NCBI GenBank assembly: GCA_013368445.1
Contig: JAACJO010000030.1
Location: 1-64,000 of the forward strand
Direction: 5' to 3'
DNA length: 64,000 bases
Source of the DNA: Leucocoprinus leucothites
Lineage: Eukaryota > Basidiomycota > Agaricomycetes > Agaricales > Agaricaceae
Shown here piece after piece: positions 11,691-24,464 of this stretch (the first letter of the stretch is position 1; every line of letters begins with the position of its first letter). Below the pieces are notes generated by a model. It was given only the letters and a program-made list of their open reading frames with translations, was not told where the DNA came from and searched no databases. The position numbers and the translations under genes were made by a program.

Positions 11691-11948
11691 TTACAATGTG
11701 TGATTGGGTTATGTAAGACAGTGGCTAACTGGGTCTTTAACCTACTTCAATTAATGAACCTGAGTATTCTTGAAAGTCTAATAAGAAAAGGGCAATATGA
11801 CTTGTTAGAGTCAAAGGTAGTATGAGGTTCAAGACACAACAATAATACAAGTGAATTCAAGGCAGGGCAAGTAATCACAAGTAGTCCAGGAAACAAAGGA
11901 AAGATTAAACTTGTGTTTAATCTTTGTACAATACAGTCCTTAAATACT

Positions 11949-13480
11949 AAGAGCCTGTTCAGCAACAGGTGTGAGTCATGTAAGTTCAAAAATACACATG
12001 CCAACACATCAACAGATACTGTTGGTATCAATCCATATTAAAACTCCGACTTAATCCCTGATATTATATCATGATTGTGATAGCTATTATTGATATCCTG
12101 AGAAGAAAAGATAGTGGCCAGTCCTATATCTTCAGCTGGGGGGAAGTAAGCTTCTAAAATGCATAACCAGGCAATCCCTCTTTTACCCTGGCTATAACAC
12201 TCTTTTTGACCCTCATGAGATACTGATGGGTGCTGTGTGTGATACTCTTGATGTTCTTATCTCCACTATCATTCCAGACCTCTTGAAATATGTCTGCTAC
12301 TATTATGCCAAAGAACCCTATCATACATCAGTCCTTTCTGGACAGGGGTGGGTCAATGAGCTGCTGAAAGGACATTCCAAGAGGATCTGCTGTAAACTTG
12401 GGGTCCACAAGGAAGTATTCTTGAAATTGGTGGAGGAATTGCAGAATTTTGGATATAGAGACTCTTGCTGGGTAACTCTGGAGGAACAAGTAGCAATTTT
12501 CTTATATAGCTGTGTTATGGTACTTACAGTCTGTCACCTTGGAGAGCAGTTCTAGAGGGCAAATGGAACTATTACTCAGTAAGGCAGTTATATACCACTC
12601 AATTATTATACTATTGTTCTTATTTGTTGTTGGCAGTTATTTTAAGTGAATGCTTCATGCATTTTCACATCAGCCATTCTATAACAAATATGTCAAGCTT
12701 CCTATTTCCAATAAAGATAGCCCACCACCTGAACCAATGAAAAACCCAAAGCTCTGGCCATTTTTCAGGTATTGTATTGGTTCTATTGATGGGAGCCATA
12801 TTCACCTGGCTGCAACTGAGGCAGTGTGGGATAAATGCCAGAACTGGAAAGGGTTCATTTCACAGAACTGCTTATTTGCTTGTGGATTTAACCTACAGTT
12901 TATCTATGGTCAAACTGGATAGGAGGTATCTGCATCAGATGCCAAGATATATCACCTTGCAACATTGACTAATTTTCAAATTCCTGAGGGTCATTATCTC
13001 CTTGCTGATGCAGGCTTTCCATCTACTCCTCAGTTACTACTTCCTTACCCAGGTCAACAATACCATCTGGCTGAATAGGGCCAAGCACAAGCTCAGTAAG
13101 TTGCTTTCCATATTTTACCAAATATTCTAAGTCATTGATACTTTTTGGAATACACTAGACCTATAAATAAAGAGGAGCTTTTCCATTTATGCCATGCTCA
13201 AGCTTGAAATGTAATTGAGCATATTTTTGGTGTTCTCAAATGTTGCTTTCACATCCTCTTGATTGGGCCAGAATATAAACCCAAAATCTAGGCATTAATT
13301 CCATCTGTACTTGCTGCTGTTCAGAATTTTATATGTCCCCATGACACAGATGAAGGAGTATTACCAGGGAGAGGAGGTACAGAGTTTTGTTTGGGGCTGA
13401 ATGCAGGCAATACCTATATTCATGATATTGTGGCAGATCCAAATACAGGCTCTAACTAGATGAGACGATATGAAACTATG
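11949..13480 (+). mobile_element. Harbinger (PIF-type) element remnant
   Basis: TAAGAGCCTGTTCAG at about 11,949 is a likely terminal repeat with TAA as target. The plus strand encodes a broken DDE_4-type transposase: MGAVCDTLDVLISTIIPDLL (12226 on) and GQGWVNELLKGH; then GSIDGSHIHLA near 12,778 (first Asp); then LLADAGFPSTPQ near 13,000 (second Asp) and NVIEHIFGVLKCCFH near 13,210 (Glu). Stops and frameshifts separate the pieces. The right end was not located. Confidence 0.75.
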
Positions 13481-14700
13481 AAACTACAACTACAAATCTA
13501 TATCACTATCACAATTCTGTTAATTATAAATACATATCTGTCCACTGATATAACAGCTATCATAATTAGATATCTTTTACTGCTTGAATCCAAACACAAT
13601 GTCCATAAAACAATCAAAGTCTGTTTAACAAAGTCTGTTAGTTTGAACTTCATCATATTGTGAAATCATTTCTCCTGATCCTCTTGATTATATCTGTCCA
13701 GTTGTACTTGTCCCAATTGACATTGAACTGTTTTCCTTCTACATCAAACTGTCCAATGTACTCCTCCCAATCTAGCAGCATTGCTTTGGACTAGGTGGCT
13801 GTGTCAGCATTTAAGATGATCAAGTCACAATAGGCATCAATCAAGTGGATGTTTATAACATCCCCTGTCAAACAGTATCAGAAGGCAAAGGCTGCTCTGC
13901 TAATCAAGTAGCTAATAAACATGATCTTGATATCTGGGACCTGCTGGATGATGAGATTATTGGTATATACATTTGCAACCACTCCAAAAATTCATCAATA
14001 TATATACAGTGATGGGATGGTCTCTGAGACAGGTCCAGTCCTTAAGACACTTGATTTATTCTACCTCTCCTTCCATTACATACCTCAATAATACATGGCC
14101 AAAAATTCGAGTTCTGCTTATTAATCCAGAATAAAATTGTTTGAGTGCCCTGGTATAATAGGTGTGTCAATACTGACTCATCACCTTGAGAATTAGCAGC
14201 CAAAAGTGCAATTGTGTACTTTTCATCCTCAAACTTGGCCAAAAAAAACTTCGGAAAAATTCCAAGCTCTTTTTAACACATGGTAGAGTAGTTTTCTGAT
14301 GTTTATCGTAGTGTAGAGCACCATCTTGAGACTAAATCCTAATCTCACTTGAAAGAGCCACCAAAACTGTCACATCACACAGTTCTAAATTGGGATATGA
14401 TATCTTCAATGCCCAACAGTGATATGTGAAGGTGGCAGGCTCAATGAAGATGTGCACTGATAACAGATTGAATTTCTTTCTCTCATCTGCTATGCCCAGC
14501 TGAGTAAAATCAATCTCACTCAAGAAGAGGGAAGATGCCCAAGAGCAGGAGTATTGGATGTCCTGAGCTGTGCAGTTATATTTGGCTGAGCAGGCACAAA
14601 CTGACAACAATCCAGAGAAGAAGGGACTTTGAGTTGTGATCAACATCATACAGAAGGAGCATGTTGTAGAGACAGGGAAAGTGTCAAGCTTGACAAAACC
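13480..14700. other. Degenerate DNA between Harbinger and pogo remnants
   Basis: No gene can be supported. A minus-strand frame at 14042-14242 (KFEDEKYTIALLAANSQGDE) vaguely recalls the central part of DDE_1 transposases and may be a fragment of another pogo-like copy. The minus-strand frame at 14332-14730 is unrecognised. Confidence 0.3.
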
Positions 14701-14709
14701 ACTCTCTCT

Positions 14710-15740
14710 TGACGTGCAAAGGGTGGCCAATCAATCTACAAATTCAATGAAACTAAGCAGTGGCTATTACCAGCTGAAGAGGACATTGTTGTGCAGTATT
14801 CAATTAATATGGCACTTTGTAGGTGGCCACTCAGTCATTGGAGGCTTCACAAACATGTAAATGAAATTGCAAAAGCCAACTGGGGTGATGTATTCCCCAA
14901 TACAGGTGTTGGGTTAAGCTGGTTGAAGAGGTTCATTGAACATCATATTAATCAAATCAACTGCTTTTGGGCATATTCTCTTGATCATTCACAGGCTCAA
15001 GCAGTTAATCCAAATACCAAAAAGGCATTTTTTGATCTACTGGAAAGCATGTTTTCTGCCACCAATGATCATGAGGCAATTGTACCAGAGCTTATATATG
15101 GTGTTAATGAAACTGGAATACAGAAAGGGGTTGGTGTACAACAATATGTCATTCATCCTGCTGGCAAGTCTCTTGTGCATCAACAACAAAGTGAAGACAG
15201 GGAAAATATCACAGTCATTGTCATGATCTGTGCAGATGGAACCTCTATTCCTCCAGCCATGATCTTCAGAGGAGAGGGGTTTCAAGTGCAATGGAAACAA
15301 GACAATCTATTGAATGCAGTATAAGTTTTAGTCTCTTCACTGAGGTCCCAACAATTAATATCTAATTATATTCACACTTGATAGCTTGGGCCATTCAAAG
15401 AAAGGCTATACTGATGGTGAAATTGGTGTCTTGTGGATCAAACTGTTTAATTAATATATGAAGGCAAAGGCAAATAGCTGACAGACATAATTTACATTAT
15501 ACACAAGGGTTTTTGGAGTATGCAAGAAGACATCACATCCATGTTCTATGCTACCCTTCCCACTCGACCCACATCTATCAAGGATTAGATGTTGTGATCT
15601 TCAGTGCACTCAAACAAAGGTGGACCGAGGAGCAGGATGAATATAAACAATCTACAAAACAGAATGTTGATAAGACAAACTTTCTCAAAGTCTATACACA
15701 AGCTCATCTGAATAGAATGGAGTTTAAAGGAGAGAAGTGA
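14710..15740 (+). pseudogene. Pogo/CENP-B-like (DDE_1) transposase remnant
   Basis: The frame reads TKQWLLPAEEDIVVQYSINM and GLSWLKRFIEHH, the CENP-B-type helix-turn-helix, then ELIYGVNETGIQKGVGV (DDE_1 start, with Asn where Asp is expected). After a stop at 15322, pieces continue: GHSKKGYTDGEIGVLW, a broken GHxSHYT region, and EYARRHHIHVLCYPSHSTHI with YQGLDVVIFSALKQRW near 15,513-15,620. This is the usual order in fungal pogo-type transposases. Stops and at least two frameshifts inactivate it. Terminal repeats were not identified. Confidence 0.75.
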
Positions 15741-17059
15741 TCAATTAGGTAAGCCACTGAATATGTCTGGTCCAGTGATTTGCCAGTGTGATATGACAAC
15801 TGATGGAGCTGTCTCAAGGATTAATGGTACCTGATAACAGAGTTTTCAAAAATTCCTTCTGATATACCATTTATCCTTTCCTGATATGCATTGACCATTT
15901 ACTATATATAGAATAAGTCATTTGGTCATGGTTACATATATATATTGTCCAAATACAAGGAATATTATATTTAAAAAATCGAACAAATTTAGCTATCTCA
16001 AAGACTGTCCCATTACTGTAATCCAATAATTCTAGAGGCTTTGTTTGCACATCTCAAGTCTCTTGCATACCAGCACTTTAACATCATGCTTGACTGTGTT
16101 CTCAAGGATGATGAGCCTTCTGAACTTGTATTTACCTTTACCTATAAAACCAGTCTAGACTGTGATACAGCACATTGTTGGGAAGGCATGAAGACACATG
16201 CAGGGACCAGGAACCTTCAGAAGGGCATCAAGGCCTGTAGCCAGCTGAATGGACTTGCTAAAGATGGCTCATCATTGGTCCTACATCAATTTGACTCTGA
16301 TTATATTCCTTACTCTGAATCAGCTCACCAAGCAATTATTTCATTACAGTGTGCTGTGAATCAGTACCCATTCAACTCAGTCAAGGATGGGCTTTATCAT
16401 CTTGAAGTTACTATGCTCTGAAAGGTCCTTCCAAGTCCCAAGCAAGTTGGTTGTGATACCTGACTTGTATACTGTGAAGTGTCTTGTATTATTTGTACTC
16501 AACTCATAGTATGTTTTGTATTTTTCTCACTCTACTTTAGAGACTGATCAGAGTAGTCAATTACTGGTGGTATCCATCTTGTTCTGGGTAGATGGACAAC
16601 ACCAATGGTAGCATCATATCTGGGCCTTGTCATTATTTGGTCTGAACAGGATACAATCTATCAGACAGTACTGGAGATTATTAGATAAGCAATAAGATTA
16701 CTCTAACCCAGAGTATGAATTAAATTTGGTTAATAATAGGTTAAAATACAAGCACACTGGTAAATACCTTGCTAAGGTTGTTTTTGACTGTCTGAAACAT
16801 TGAGGTTGACAAAGAAGGTGAGTAATCTCAATATTTTAATTGACTGGATATGCTTACTAATCAAACTCTAGTAATTTTCTATATGCATGGATAATGCAGC
16901 CAACTGCAATACAATAAGCTTGTAGAGCTTCATCCTTAGCACATACTATCATTTCATGGTCCACAAGCTTGTACTTGGTGCATAGCCCATATTTTGAATT
17001 TAGTACCAAAGGTGCAGTATTTATTTTAAGCTTCATATTTACCATTATTACAAATTACT

Positions 17060-17845
17060 TTGTTTGGCAATAACTCATCATCATCATTATCCTCACACAC
17101 ATTGACAAGATATGTTTGAATATCTAGTAGGAGTGGAAAGGCATCAACAATGAGGGGAACTTTGGCTTTTGAAAAGAGATCAGTTGCTTCTCAGTTGCTT
17201 CTTTGAAAATCTGGAACACTATTAACTCATGTTTCAACAGTAATTTTAATACATACCCCAAGAACAGGAAGGAGATCAGTTACTATCTTCCACTAATCAG
17301 CTAATGACTAGTCTTGTGTCAGGTTATTGTCAGAAATCCCAGTCATTGTCTCAACCTCCTTTTGGAAATAAACATGAGTATTAAGACAAAGGAAATCTGA
17401 ATTCCAGTGAGTTGCAACTTGGTGATTAAGTGAACATTTAGCACCATCAAGCCTGGGATTTTTGCTAACTAACTCATCAAACTGCTCACAGAAAGTAGGT
17501 AAGTCATGAATATGACAAGTAAGACCAGAGACCTAAATGATATTAGAAAAGTACACATCACAAGTATAAAAGACATACCCAAGGCATAATACCCTCAGCT
17601 ATACAGGGCTAGGCAGGAGTGGCAGTAACAGGCTCTTCCCTTGCTTGCAACTGCACAATTGAGTGCTAGTACAGTTTCCTGATTGAAAATAGCATAACCA
17701 TCATCTTCATTGTCCTCATACTCAATAACCTGATCTGCTACAAATGTCAAATGATCATCCACTGAAACTAAACCATCATCATAAATGATGGCCTAGTTTG
17801 ACTTCTTCTTGCCCTTCTTGAAGAAAAATGACATGAACATCATTC
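17060..17845 (-). other. Inverted segment inside the hAT copy
   Basis: Read on the minus strand, this stretch gives MFFFKKGKKK (near 17,830), VSGLTCHIHDLPTFCEQFDE, ATHWNSDFLCL and KVPLIVDAFPLLLDIQTYL (near 17,120). In the complete copy the matching pieces (FFFKKSAKK, VAGLAHWINDSPKLHEWFKD, TCWNSDQACL, GVPLIIDVLPMLLELKL) lie on the same strand as their neighbours. The flanks before and after are in normal orientation, so only this segment is flipped. Confidence 0.75.
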
Positions 17846-18292
17846 ACATTGCAGCTCAAGATACAATTTCAATAGTTAGCAATTATGTCTTACTTTATGA
17901 AGAATATGAAATTTATTTCATTGCAATTGGTATGTTACTTTCTCTGTGAGTATGAGAGGTGTATTTATGCATTTCTAGTCATGTGCCCTGATTGAAAGCT
18001 GCAACAGTTCAAGGACAATGGTTTTTCACATGCTGTTATTTCATGACTCAAATAGACTGTGATTGTTCAGTGGGAGCAAAACTACTGACCTGATCTCATA
18101 TCTGACTCAGGAGTAACTCAGCAGTACATAATCCAATCTCCATTAATATTACTTCTTACTGTTAATTTAGCAAGTCACTAACAAATATATGAAGAAACCT
18201 ACTGCAGCAAAATCAACAGTGGGGAAACTTGATAACATTTGCACTTACCTGAAAGAGCCATTAATCCAGTTTTCAACAGTCTTTGATTTGGA

Positions 18293-18305
18293 GGGGGGGG
18301 GGGGG
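18293..18305 (+). repeat. Run of 13 G
   Basis: A homopolymer of 13 G lies inside the hAT body, where the complete copy has GCAGGTGGATATATG. It is a candidate sequencing or slippage hotspot. Confidence 0.8.
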
Positions 18306-18376
18306 TATATGAAGTGGTGGAATGCTACAGCAACTAGTTGTTCCAATTTTGCAAGGATGGAAATAAACTACTGTAG

Positions 18377-19160
18377 TGTAGAAATTATGAGATTGGTTGC
18401 TCATAAAAATGGCAACCTTTCACAAATCTCTAGTGATCTTAATTACTCATATTACTGATGATTTTGGAGCACCCACCAATGAGCTGCCCACTCCTTTCCT
18501 GGACTTAGTATCTGTCTACCTCTATTCTTTCTCATCTTCAGCTTTTCTCTTCCAAATATTCTGTTCAGGTTTTTCATTCTTGTTTCATCTCATTATCACA
18601 TTAATGTACCTGTAATTTGTAATGAATTATGTACTTACAATTATCTTGTATGATATTGTACTGTTATCTCTCCATCTCCACCTATGCCCATTTTCCCTCT
18701 TCTCTCTAACTAGTCCACTGCCTCAATATTGTAGTTGTATTGTGTATTATTTCAGCCCCTGTTCTGTGCACATTTTGAGCTGTTTTATTGTTCTTTTCTT
18801 TTACTTTTACTTTCCCTTTTTTATCTTTTTTTCAACTTTCTACTTCGAAATATTTATTTGAAATTTATTATTTCTTGTGGTATTTAAACTCTGTACATGT
18901 GGTAGTTGTACTCTAGCAATTTACTGCCAGTCCCACTTGTCCCTAATCATCTGAACTCATCTCAAATTGATCTGAATTAAAACTTGATTTATTTTTTTAT
19001 TAACCACATCTCAAAGTTTTTGCTTTTCCCAAACTCATCTCCACTTGTTCTCTCATCCTTTCACCTCCTAGGACATTGTCTTTGGTCCAGAAGCCTGATG
19101 GCTGTTGGAATGGCTGTGCTTGCAGTTTTGTTTTGTCATAGAAAGGTTAATTACTCTTCA
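18377..19160 (+). mobile_element. Solo gypsy LTR
   Basis: It begins TGTAGAAATTATGAG and ends AATTACTCTTCA, matching the whole gypsy LTR in the orientation opposite to the full element, with the same length (784 bp). It is clearly more diverged. Flanking GTAG (18373-18376) and GCAG (19161-19164) may be a decayed 4-bp target duplication. It splits the hAT C-terminal coding region between NYCS and ASSVDAK. Confidence 0.85.
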
Positions 19161-19599
19161 GCAGTACTCCAATCTCATACATTTCTCACACTCAATCCTT
19201 TCTTATCTGACATCTACTAGCATCATCTGTTGATGCCAAGTGGGCATTTTTGGTTGGCTAATGACAGATCAATTTTATGGAACACAATATGTCTCCAAGC
19301 ACTTTTGAAGCTCAGATGGGTCTTGGGTTATAGTTCAGAAGCCCACTCTTCCTAGGTACCAAGACAGCTACAGCAATCATTGAAGGTAAAGTATCAGAAG
19401 ATTCAGATGAGGAATGAGTTGATAAGCACTGCTATCTGTGAGCTTTGGGCTGAATGAAAAGAAGAAATGTATTTGTACAATCTATGAGTCTGTTTGCTAT
19501 CTTGATTTATATCCCAATGAGTAAGATACAAAATTGTTACTGGAGAACACCAAAAATGCACTCAATGACATTTTGAGCTTAAGCATAGCATAGATTCAA

Positions 19600-21318
19600 G
19601 AGCTCTTTGGGATCCTGTGGGCTATATTTTAAATAAAAAGCAATTATTATCATGCTACAAAGTTTAAAACATCAGTAAATAGGCCCAAACTGTTAAGCAC
19701 ACAAATACTATGATATGGGAGCTGATGTCCAGGACCAGATAGACAGAGGTGGGACAGAGTTATAGCAGGAGCCAGTTATCAAATGTGGAGCAGGTCATGG
19801 TCTCAACTTATGTGTTGTACCAACTACTGACACTTGACCCAAATTTTGGAAAAGGGAAGAGAGCAGAGGACAAATAGAGAGCAGAGGAAATTTAATGTAT
19901 CACCAAGTTGATTATCAGACTGCAGAATGAAGTACAAAATGTGCTACTTATATATGAGGTGGTTTCCAGGATTGGATAAGTAAAACAAAGGAACTATTAT
20001 ATAGAGAAATAATAGAAGTGGAGTCCACAAATTTTACAAGGCTAGAAGATATAAAATTTACTATTAATGGATGTCAGAAATTTTTGACAAGACAATATGA
20101 ATTAAAACTAGAAGGTGTCAGAAAAGTCTAAAAGCAAAATAGTCCAATAAAACTGATAGCTGAAAATGGGTCAGGAATCAAGAATTAATACTAAGTACAA
20201 AATGCAAGTCATCATTTTATATTGGCTCATGACACAAACACCCTAAGGCATTTTGTACAAATGAATATTACTGAATAATTGTTAGTGTCTCTGAATAGCC
20301 CTGAATTCTTTTTGTGATATTAATAGGAGAGCTCAAGAATTATTGGCCTTTATTGGTTAAAAAGGATTATATCACCCTTAAGAGGGGGTCAAAATATTTT
20401 CAACAGGCTACAAAGGTTAATAAAAGGCTTTGTGTCATATACAAAGGTTGGAAATGAACAGGTATCTCACAGAAGGTGACTAAATGATTGCCACAAGTTT
20501 TTTAAGCCAAAATTATCCTTAGCTAGTCATTTAAGTGGTACATAATTCTAATTCTAGACTTATGATAGAGAAATATTGTTCAGCAAAAAATAAGTAGAGA
20601 CCACAAGCCTTGCTGATATAATAGTGATCAACACTTCTGAGGATTACTCTGTCAGTATCTGTCAAAACAACATAGCTATCACTCTGGAATATTGTCAAGA
20701 CTGTCACCAGACCCCATAAGCTTATAGAGCATGTGATAATAAGCAGTGGCAATGCATTGGCAGTCCATCAGGATAATACCCAACCAAAGAAACACCATAG
20801 CAATGACTTCATTATAATCATACCAGGCACAAGATCCCTATGTGAATAGACAATATTTCCTCTATTTTTCCTATTGGACAATGTATTCAGGTTAAATGCT
20901 TGTAGTTACTGAGTTGTATTCCTTTTCTAGATATTCCTGACAATATAAAAAGGCCTCATGAGTGTATAGTGCAGCAAGGGAACTCCACCTGCTGTAGCTA
21001 TGCTTAGAAGGTCATGTAAAGTGATAATTTAACATTCTTGAATGCAATTAAGTGGTCTTCTCTTCAGTCTTTGACCAGTAGTGAGTCAAAAGCAATATAA
21101 TCAAGTTCTATCTACAAGATTCCTATACATTGGGAGTGAAGTTTGATTGCAAAGATCACTATTGAGTGTATCAACTATGTATCAATGGTCACAGAACCTG
21201 TTGGGTATAATTCTGGTGTGTTCTATAGAGCTGTCAGATATGGGTGTTGAGTAGTGAGCTCATACATCATGATATTGAAGCATTTCATTCTTGAGGACCT
21301 ATAGAAGGTGGATCACAA
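19600..21318. other. AT-rich interval without a recognisable gene
   Basis: No coding region is supported. A short minus-strand frame at 20531-20752 is unrecognised. A segment at about 20,942-21,010 (TATAAA box-like, then CACCTGCTGTAGCTATGCTTAGA) resembles 27,694-27,752, which suggests both are ends of one unidentified LTR-type repeat. Confidence 0.4.
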
Positions 21319-23145
21319 TAGGGACTGTCATGGATATGTGACTTCTGGATATTACCTGGAATCCACTTATGAATCACAGATTAGATTGGATTGGATTGGA
21401 TCTAGATTGGGCTTAAATCTGAATAAATATAGGCATCTGTACCTAATTTAGACATTAATTAAACTCTGACAGACAATTCTGATGTTTTGGTTGGTCTCTG
21501 CTACATAATGGGACTGACCCTGAGTTTTATGCTTCTGTGAGCCTTCCTTACTCCTGCCTCTGCCTACTGAACACTGCAAGTACACTCTACTTTCTGAAAA
21601 TGCCTCTGAAGGGTGCTAAAGGCTTGAAATCATCCCAAAAAGCGTCAAAAATTCCTATTTCCTCTGCTGGGCCCCCAGAAAAGACCAAAAAACCTGGGAA
21701 ATCCACTGCTCAATCAACACCTGGCAGTAGTCCTGCTCTGACACCTCAGCCATCCGTCCCTATTACTCCTGAGGCTTCGGATAATGAAGAAGACAGGCTT
21801 CCAGTTATCCAGTCACTAGTTAAGCCTTGTAAGAGGCAGGCCACTAAGGAAATACAGAAAATGTCAGACTTTGAGGTCTGGGACTACAATGATGGTGACA
21901 TTATTGGTGAGGGCATGATCATTTAATTGTGTAACATCAGTATATCTAATGCATAAATCAGCTGGGACCTTCACTCACCTTAAATCAGCAGCCTATGCTC
22001 ATTTTGATATATCTGTCAAGTGCATATTTGATGAGGAAGGTGATCCAAAGGAGATTATCTACTTGTTTACATGTAAGGTTGACCCAAAAGGACATCCAGT
22101 TCAGCGACATGCATGTGCAAAGACCAGTCTAGGTACAAGTAATCTTGTTAACTCCATCCAAGCATGTGACAAAAGACTGGGTGTAGTCAGGGAGTCATCT
22201 GGCTTGATCAAGTCCACTTTATCTGAGTCAACTTCATTCCCTTATTCAAGAGCACTACACTATGTAGTGGCTGTTCTATGTTGCTCCGATAGTCAGCAGC
22301 CATTCAACATGCAAGGAGATTTTTAGTATCTTATGGAAGTTGAGATGTTACAAGCAGGGGCTGTACCACCATCCCTATAGATGGTCAGTCATGACACATG
22401 GCGGCTGTATCCCTTAATGAGTAGTGGTGTCCACAAATACTTTCAGGTAAGTATATATAATATTACTATAGTGCTAACTAATTGCTATTTCAGGACTTGG
22501 ACCAGGCACTCCATATTGTACTTAATGGATGGACTGCACCAATTATTGCATCATATCTGGGTCTTGCTGTTGTTTAGTATGACAAGGGTGAAATTCACCA
22601 AACTATTTTAGAATTTATATTGTAAGTATACCTAACTCAATTTCTGAATATTGTATTGAATCAGTGAAGTTTGAAACAGTCTCACACTGGTGAATATCTT
22701 GCAGAGGAGGTTGCAGCCTGTCTCAAGCAGTTCAGACTCCAATATCTTGTATGTGATTATTTGCTCTATTTCTAAATACTATAGCTTAAAGTCTACTTTA
22801 GTTATTTTCAGTTACAATAGATAAAGCAGCAAACTGTGACAAGCTGGCAGTCCATCTTCTGACTTATATTCCAACATTCTATGGGCCTAAGATGTGTGTT
22901 TGGTGTATTGCCCATATTCTGAATCTACTTGCCAAGGTAAATCTGAGTTTAATTCATTAATTAATTATTAATCTTATTTTAATAGGCTTTTATGTTATTT
23001 TTCTTCAAGAAGTCAGCAAAGAAGACCAATGCTATTTTAAAGGATGGAGCATTAGTTGTTGAGGAGAGAGAGACTGAGCTGGATGATGTTGTTGCAGAGG
23101 AGATGGATGAGAATGATGATATTTTGGTTGATGATAATGGACATA

Positions 23146-24464
23146 CTCGTGACAATCAAAAGTGAGTCACATTACATAATATGAGACTCTGATTCTCAAT
23201 ACTGGGCGAAACTTTCCGGTGCACTTCAAACATCAAAACACTGCCAAATTTTTATATGATAGAATTATATACATGGTATACATTCATAGTAGATAGTTAG
23301 TATCGAGTGTGACCACCTTGAGCTAGGATGACAGACTGAATACGATGTTCCATGGATCCAACATATTTGTTGATTATATCAATAGATAACTCATCCCATG
23401 CAGCCCGGACTGTAGCTTTGAGTGTATCAAGTGATGAGGGGGGATGAGGGGACTGTCTAATAATTTTTTTGAGTTCGTGCCAAATGCCCTCGATGGGATT
23501 CATGTCAGGAGATGATGCCGGATGGGGAAAGAGGGGTATGTGATGTGACATAAACCAAGCCTTCGTTGAATTACTCGTGTGTGAAGCAGCATTGTCCTGC
23601 TGGAAAAAAACACGACTATGTTCCTCACGTGCATCCCAATAGAAGTCCTCCAACACCCCATCAAGGACTTGCTGCTGATAGCGGGCAGAGGTCATTCCAC
23701 CACCTTTACCACCAGGATAGTCCAAAACAACCAGTGGCCCCTTCTTCCCATCTATGATACACCCCCACACCATGACGCGTATTGGTGACTGTGTGAACTG
23801 TGGAACAAGGCAATCCTCTCGGAGGACTTCATCAGGACGTCGCGTCACATAAACTCGGCCATTTTTATCACCAAGATAAATATAGCATTCATCTGAAAAG
23901 ATGATCTGCGAGAACTGCTTCTTCTTCCACCTTCTAAACTGTCGTGCCCATGCCAATCGCTGGCGACGATGCCTTTTGGTTAAGAAAGGAACCCTTCTAG
24001 CAACTCTCCGGTGATAACCAGCCCTCGCAAGTGCACGACGGACTGATTGTCCACCACCCTCCAAACTAAGATCATTTGCAATATCAGCAAATGGTTTTCA
24101 GCGGTTCTTGAGGGATTTGCAGATAACTCGGTGTTCCATGCGGTCCGTTAGGGCCCTGGGACGGCCTGACTGGGAGCAATTGTCTGTTGAGCCAGTGTCT
24201 TCAAATTTATGGATGATTTTCCGAGCTGCATGATATTTCACCCCAACCTCTCTCGAGACTTCAGCAATATTTTGGGTGGCTTGGTAGTATCCAACCAGTC
24301 GATTTTTTATTGGAGTATCATATTCAAGATGTGAGTTCTCAGAAGGTGACATATTGAGTAGATTGAGCAAGTATAGTAGGAGCAATACGCGAAACAATTC
24401 TTGGTTCTCGAAATCACACGAGCGTGTTTGTCACAAAATGTGACTCACTTTTGATTGTCACGAG
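23146..24464 (-). mobile_element. Tc1/mariner element, full length
   Basis: Perfect inverted repeats of about 28 bp begin CTCGTGACAATCAAAAGTG at both ends, and TA flanks each side (23144-23145 and 24465-24466), the Tc1/mariner target. Length is 1,319 bp. It carries one transposase on the minus strand and inserted in the coding region of the hAT element. With the element and one TA removed, the hAT frame reads on (NGH then RAFNHATAHS), so this is a late event. Confidence 0.95.
23297..24352 (-). pseudogene. Tc1/mariner transposase, single nonsense mutation
   Basis: An ATG at 24352 opens MSPSENSHLEYDTP. The helix-turn-helix DNA-binding part includes TQNIAEVSREVGVKYHAAR and SGRPRALTDRMEHR. The catalytic part has FSDECYIYLG (Asp), FFQQDNAASH (Asp) and SPDMNPIEGIWHELKK (Glu). 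There are exactly 34 residues between the second Asp and the Glu, so this is a DD34E enzyme of the Tc1 group. One TGA at about 24,095-24,097 interrupts an otherwise continuous frame of about 350 codons. The preceding base context (CGCTGA) allows it to derive from CGA by one C to T change at a CG site. No other defect was seen. Confidence 0.92.

Larger units (their letters stand above)
16020..19450 (+). pseudogene. hAT transposase body, rearranged (outer copy)
   Basis: Pieces colinear with the complete copy are: FAHLKSLAYQHFNIML (16041-16421), GWTTPMVASYLGL (about 16,575), DNAANCNTISL (about 16,880), then an inverted stretch (17.06-17.84 kb), then IIHIAAQDTISIVSNYVLLY (about 17,835), KKPTAAKSTVGKLDN and GGYMKWWNATATSC (18189-18376), and after the solo LTR ASSVDAKWAFLVG with INFMEHNMSPSTFEAQMGLG (19,220-19,330). 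The last piece is the hAT dimerisation domain. Many stops make this a pseudogene. Confidence 0.75.
3388..19600 (+). mobile_element. hAT element broken by nested insertions (outer copy)
   Basis: The left end TAGGGACTGTCATAGATATG at 3388 matches the 5' end of the complete hAT at 21319. Colinear pieces follow: 5' leader 3388-3607, transposase N-terminus 11445-11690, and transposase body 16020-19590. Removing the gypsy element (3608-11444), the block at about 11.69-16.01 kb and the solo LTR (18377-19160) leaves roughly 3.3 kb. The complete copy without its Tc1 insert is about 3.68 kb. The right terminal repeat was not found, so the end near 19.6 kb is approximate. That all pieces belong to one element is an inference from order and orientation. 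Confidence 0.6.

Noticed and set aside
17620..17640. AACAGGCTCTT as right end of the Harbinger element
   Set aside because: It lies inside the inverted hAT segment, and no other Harbinger sequence leads up to it.
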